From: Coprinopsis marcescibilis
Lineage: Eukaryota; Basidiomycota; Agaricomycetes; Agaricales; Psathyrellaceae
Direction of reading: 5' to 3'
NCBI GenBank assembly: GCA_004369085.1
Contig: ML210218.1
Location: 1 to 64,000, forward strand
Length of the DNA stretch: 64,000 nt
The notes below the pieces were generated by a model. That model saw only the letters and a program-made list of their open reading frames with translations, ran no database searches and had not been told where the DNA came from. The position numbers and the translations under genes are program-made. Of this stretch, positions 59,727 to 64,000 are shown piece after piece (the stretch's first letter is position 1; each line of letters begins with the position of its first letter).

Positions 59727-61319
59727 CAGAACGATTCAACCTTGACGCAGAGTATATCATACAAGCGACTGACCAAGGTTATTGTCGCCAAGCTCTGCGG
59801 AAGTTATTCTAGGTACAATGAGTTCCAACGGACCATGTGTTGACGAAGGCTGGCAAATGGCTGAAACAGCATATATTCCAATCAAGAAAGTAAGGGAGAA
59901 AGTAAAGGCTTGAATGAAGTTATCTTGCACATCCTGACATGAGCAGCTTCTTGAACATGGAGGTCAGAGACAAAGGACGCCCTCGAAGCCATCAGGGTCA
60001 TCATTACCACCGCGCATCATCCCACCAACTCGGAGTCAAACCTCACCAACTTATCGCAATTCATGGATTCATTTTCACAGTTTCCAATTACTTCTCATTG
60101 TGAGTATATTTACCATTGTCCGCGCGTGGCTGCTGTCAAATGCGACCCTCTGACGTGAAGCATTGACAATGCGCCGATTAAGGCTATACAGTGGCTCATT
60201 GAGTTGAGCTCACTACCGCAACGCAAAGCGGCAAGGCCTGAACAATAGTCAGCCAACAGTCTTTCAATGATAGCAAGCGCACAATGCAATTCTGAAACGC
60301 ATCTGTTTGCAGCACACTTGACCCATTTTGAGCCCATTTCACCGGCAGAGGCTTCGGTCTTTGTTTGCCAAGCCGCAATGGGCCAGGTAGGCGCTCAGCG
60401 CTAAAGGTATCTACGCAGTCACAGAATTAAGCTTAGCGGCTTCTTCTCGTAGAACAGGGTGCTCTCAAATTGTCTCTGTTATATTGGTAAATTACACGGT
60501 TTTTAAATTCTCAAAATCGAGTTCAATCTGGAGAATGTTTAGTACTACTAAGACTCAGAGATTCGTCCGATGACTACTGACAATTCGCCAGAGCTCCACG
60601 CAACAATCACTTCTCCCATATTTTTAACAGGCTAGCTACCCAGATACCTACAAATGCTAAATGTACGCTCGCCTAAGTGATTGCCTGAACACCTTTTGGT
60701 ACGTTTGACCCATCCACCCTCGTGCGTGTGCGTCCACAAGACGCCCAATGGCCATGTTTGGACCCTGGCGGGCACGCGACCTCAGATTGAGCGACATCCC
60801 TGGCTCTACGTCTGCTGCTTAGCTGCTCTCCTTAAAAGAGTGCTCTCACAACATCCAGCCGCTCCGTTTCGTAAACTCTACCCTCTTTTGCCGAGAGAGA
60901 CTCGGAGAGACTATAGCAAGTTTGAGTTCAAAATTTCAAGTATGCACAGAGTACGGGGCTTCCGTCAATCGCGCCTGCCTGAAGGCACAGAATCTCACTA
61001 TAACCAATGCAGAAGTGCCCATGTCCTTTGGATAAATTGAGTGCTATAAAAAGGATTCTAAGCGCACCAATATCGGTGACCCTGGTGACTAGTCGTAGCT
61101 TGTAATGCATGCGGAGAGTGCGCAGAGGTCCTGAATCATCAATCTTGATCTTGCATTCTCATTCAAGCGTCATCCTCATTCATTAAGTCTCTCCCTATTT
61201 CTTCTGGCTCGGGCACTACCCCGGTAGTGCTTTGACCACGCTTTGACCCCGACTCCATTCCCCTGCTTTGTCCGGCAAGGGGCGATGGGACATCTGCTGG
61301 AAGGGTCTATTCTCTGCAG

Positions 61320-61327
61320 TATATAAG
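61320..61327 (+). promoter_or_regulatory. TATA box of the 61.4-kb gene
   Basis: TATATAAG lies about 72 bases upstream of the ATG at 61399, giving a leader of roughly 40-50 nt. Confidence 0.7.
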
Positions 61328-61398
61328 CCAGCTTCTCAAACCTCCCTAGGCTTCTCATACCACTTACCTCAGATATCAAGCACCGATACTCAGCAAGG

Positions 61399-61974
61399 AT
61401 GGCTTTTCCCTACCTCAGCCCTATTCAAGGTGTTGTCCCCGAAGGACGTCTCTCGCTTTCCAGCACTCTCACAAACGCTCTGGGTAGCCCCGCTAGCTCT
61501 TCTCCCATATTGAATGACCAAGTGCACTTCAACCATAATGGTCACTCTAAAGGTGTTAGCCTGAAAGTCTCTCGACTCGACTCTTGCCCAGGCTTGGAGG
61601 GCCCCGATGACTTGGTTCTTACCCACATAAAAACCAATTCAATCCGATTTCGCGTCAAATGGCAAGGCTATGATTTCGAAAGAGACCACCAAATTACCAT
61701 CCGGTCAAATGGGGTCAACATCACCCGTGCTCGGCTGGCATATTTCATTGCTCGCCATGTTACGAACTTCATTTCAAGCGTCGCCTTGAACCCTAGGATG
61801 CAATGCTCTAAGCCTGCGTACAGAATTGCCCCAAGTATCGTTGGAATCAAGCTCCAGGATGTCTACATCGTTGCGTTGCATCGGATCGAAATCAACTCCC
61901 CCTCTGAGCACTGGCAGGCCGAGCTTCTAGCCAAGTCCGAAGTTGGAGATCTCCATCCAACTCTTTGTTTTTGA
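61399..61974 (+). CDS. Hypothetical protein, 191 aa, intronless
   Basis: A single uninterrupted frame starts at an ATG (context AAGGATGG) behind a TATA box. The N-terminal 60 residues are Ser/Pro/Gly-rich (MAFPYLSPIQGVVPEG, then ALGSPASSSP); the rest looks folded, with segments such as SIRFRVKWQGYDFERDHQI and SIVGIKLQDVYIVALHRIEI that suggest beta strands. There is no signal peptide or transmembrane helix, and only three cysteines. I do not recognise the family; short orphan proteins of this build are common in agaricomycetes. The good promoter, the start context and the length of the open frame argue that it is a real gene. Confidence 0.65.
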   Translation: MAFPYLSPIQGVVPEGRLSLSSTLTNALGSPASSSPILNDQVHFNHNGHSKGVSLKVSRLDSCPGLEGPDDLVLTHIKTNSIRFRVKWQGYDFERDHQITIRSNGVNITRARLAYFIARHVTNFISSVALNPRMQCSKPAYRIAPSIVGIKLQDVYIVALHRIEINSPSEHWQAELLAKSEVGDLHPTLCF

Positions 61975-62950
61975 CATTGTCACCGAAGGTCCTGGACCAG
62001 AAGGTCTACGCAGTACACTCGTCTCCCATCACAGCCTATCTCGGGGTTCCCTGAACTCCAAGGTTTGAAGGTCCTCTTGGCCGCGCTTCGGCGCTTAATT
62101 CTTGCGCTGCGACTTCTACATGCTAGAATTTCGTTGGAATGTCAAGACTCTCTCTTGACATGTTATCCACCTTATTTCACATTTCTTTGGATGCTTATTT
62201 ACCCTAACCTAATAGAAAAAAATCTCGGATATATAGAAAAAGAATTGGTTATGCCTAGAGTCTTCAAGTAGTCGTCGCATATAATCCTTTAAATTCCATG
62301 AGATTTTCACACCTACAACGAGGACTCAGTTTCAAAGTGAGATGAATACATTCACAAAGTGACCTTGAGACTGGTACGACTTGTAAAGGCATCTATCGAC
62401 GAGGCCTTCGAATTCATCCGACGTAGTAAGCCATCAATACGCGCAGTTGTTATGAAACTTGCCGATACATACTCTCCGGCAAAACCTTGGATCCTACATC
62501 GCAGTTAGAGCAGCATCCTACACTCCTCGCGCAATATTGCCTGCATTTCAACAGCCCATTGGCACACAATCAAATGCAAATAGTCAAAAAAGGCCTGCGC
62601 TCGGCGTTGACTGTGTGGCTGCTTCAAAACTCTTTCTTTGTACTGCTCACCAGGGTGCCTAGCCCCTGGTGAAACGTTGACTCTGCACGCTGGCTTCCTT
62701 GACAATTAATAATGGAACGACTTGATGTGTCATTCAAGTGGGAATTGCTGTCGCGTTATGTGACTCCGGTGCAAATTCCGTAGTATACAATATCGAACAA
62801 TGGGTTCTCGAAATTTCTACACAGTATGATTGTTCTATAACGCCTGTCATCCCCTCGATCTCTTCTAATTACGCTTCACGGCCTAATCTATAACAGTGTT
62901 TATCCGAATGCACCAGTACAAAGTGTAGTATACAGATTTTACTTCCTTAT
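61975..62950. other. Intergenic, convergent gene ends
   Basis: About 1 kb between the stop of the 191-aa gene and the stop of the minus-strand 7TM gene. AT-rich in places (about 62150-62300); no gene seen. Confidence 0.45.
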
Positions 62951-64000
62951 TCACGAGTGCAAATCCATCGCTGGTGGATTCTTTGGGAAAGATTCCAGCT
63001 CTGGCTCTTGGGTAAATGCAAGGGAATGAGAGAACGCGGCACTTGGATCGGTAAAATCAGGCCCTCTTGCCCAGGACCTGCCCAGTGTTACCCGAAGGAT
63101 AATGATATGGGGAGAGATAGCCTGAACGCGAAACACAAACATTGAGAACCACATCGTGACCTGCAGAAATGTACACAGTACAGGTAGGTACTCACAAGGA
63201 ACGAGAAATAGAGCTCCTCGAAGATGGCTAGAGCAGCCTGGAGCTTGAGATGAAGTTGGAGCGACACAAACTTGGTTTCCGCAAAATAGATCGCAGCGTA
63301 GCATACACCAATGACAGAAAGGGGTGCAGTCGACTCGATGAGGAGGTAGGTTGCCCCAGTGTACGGCCGAAGGCTATTTGCTTGAGACAAAACTTGGGAA
63401 AGCCTTTTTCGCGCCGCGGTGATATAGTAGACGATGAGTGCTGAGATCATCAGGTTGCTCGCAACGCTCAACCCAACCCCTATAGGTTCCAAGATCGGCG
63501 CAGGGAAAGTAAAATTGCTAGCTTCAGTGTCAATGTGATCCATGATAACCAACACGTCGAAAGCAATGCTGAATCCTAGAGAATGCGGTAAATAGACAGC
63601 GGACCGGTATTCAGGTATATACGTACCAATAGTTGCAACATACGTAAACACAGGAACGGCTAAGACCCAGCGATACTCCTCGACTATAATGTAGCATCGA
63701 TAAAGCTAAATTGGATGGGCCATCGTGAACACGGAGGCACTTGAAGGCTGACTCGCACGTACCAGTATTCCATCAACGAGGATGAAAAGAATCGTGTTAA
63801 AGATAGAAACCAACGGGGTATCCAAGCCCTGATTCGCATGCCAGTAGGCTGGAGATACGAAGGAAGTGCCGTCAGTCGCCTTGAGGGTGGTGTAGAAGAA
63901 TGATGGCATATTGGTAGCGGTCCTTGCCAGATTGGCCAGTACCACGAGGAAGCTGACGATGATATACACCCTTCTTCCCTGCCTCTCTGGTTCAGGTGTT
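62951..64000 (-). CDS. Seven-TM LYRCY-family gene copy 3, cut by the window edge
   Basis: Model: complement(join(62951..63121,63196..63575,63627..63705,63763..64000)), 5' end beyond the window. Introns of 74, 51 and 57 nt have the same phases as the copies at 19234 and 21389, and the third-from-last element is again exactly 79 nt. The visible part starts in the first cytosolic loop (PEPERQGRRVYIIVSFLVV), contains DGILLYRCYIIVEEYRWVLAV, the later TMs, and AISPHIIILRVTLGRSW, and ends with a 40-residue tail (AMDLHS). At the last intron I used the acceptor at 63122, because it gives the conserved SPHIII start; an earlier CTGCAG acceptor exists. No lesions are seen. It lies about 40 kb from the tandem pair and in opposite orientation. 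Confidence 0.85.

Larger units (their letters stand above)
57995..61398. other. Intergenic; possible kinase relic and promoter of the 61.4-kb gene
   Basis: About 3.4 kb. The first part would hold the promoter of the NACHT-ankyrin gene. At 59524-59726 on the minus strand is a possible kinase C-lobe fragment, listed separately. Just before 61399 there is a TATA box. Nothing else is recognised. Confidence 0.4.

Overview
The window looks like a basidiomycete (Agaricomycetes) nuclear chromosome. Genes are broken by many short GT-AG introns of about 47-77 nt with CTNAC-type branch sites. Several families are typical of mushroom-forming fungi: NACHT proteins, single-pass membrane proteins with Ser/Pro-rich tails, and 7TM proteins with an LYRCY motif. 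A Ceratobasidiaceae (Rhizoctonia-like) source is my impression from the protein families, not something proven here. All gene models below were spliced by eye with phase checking.

Left arm (1-23.3 kb) is gene-dense. It holds a NACHT relic (97-230), a divergent pair of a low-complexity basic protein (378-1078, minus) and a NACHT P-loop protein (1606-3745, plus), two paralogous single-pass membrane proteins (4753-6545 and 8510-10259) bracketing an intron-containing tRNA-Tyr (6987-7077, minus), a four-TM DUF7598-like protein (11359-12516), a small secreted protein (13103-13594), a third single-pass membrane protein (13758-15509, minus) and an aldo-keto reductase (16046-17479, minus). An inverted, truncated copy of that third membrane gene follows (18053-18657), and then two 7TM genes in tandem (19234-20511 and 21389-23333). 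The second of these has a damaged 5' end with an intron swollen by palindromes.

Middle (23.3-54.9 kb) is almost empty of recognisable genes. The one solid gene is a PCL/PHO80-type cyclin (39223-40587, minus). The rest holds simple repeats, a 10-N assembly gap and a few possible decayed exons.

Right arm (54.9-64 kb) holds a complete NACHT-ankyrin NLR-like protein (54962-57994, minus), a possible protein-kinase relic (59.5 kb), an orphan 191-aa protein (61399-61974) and a third 7TM copy that runs off the right edge (62951-64000, minus).

There is no obvious metabolic cluster. The recurring theme is lineage-specific surface and signalling genes (NLR-like NACHT proteins, membrane sensors, 7TM proteins) that have duplicated and partly decayed. 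The two intact NACHT genes share a short N-terminal motif before the NTPase, the position where fungal NLRs often carry a signalling (amyloid-like) element. I find that the most interesting biological lead.
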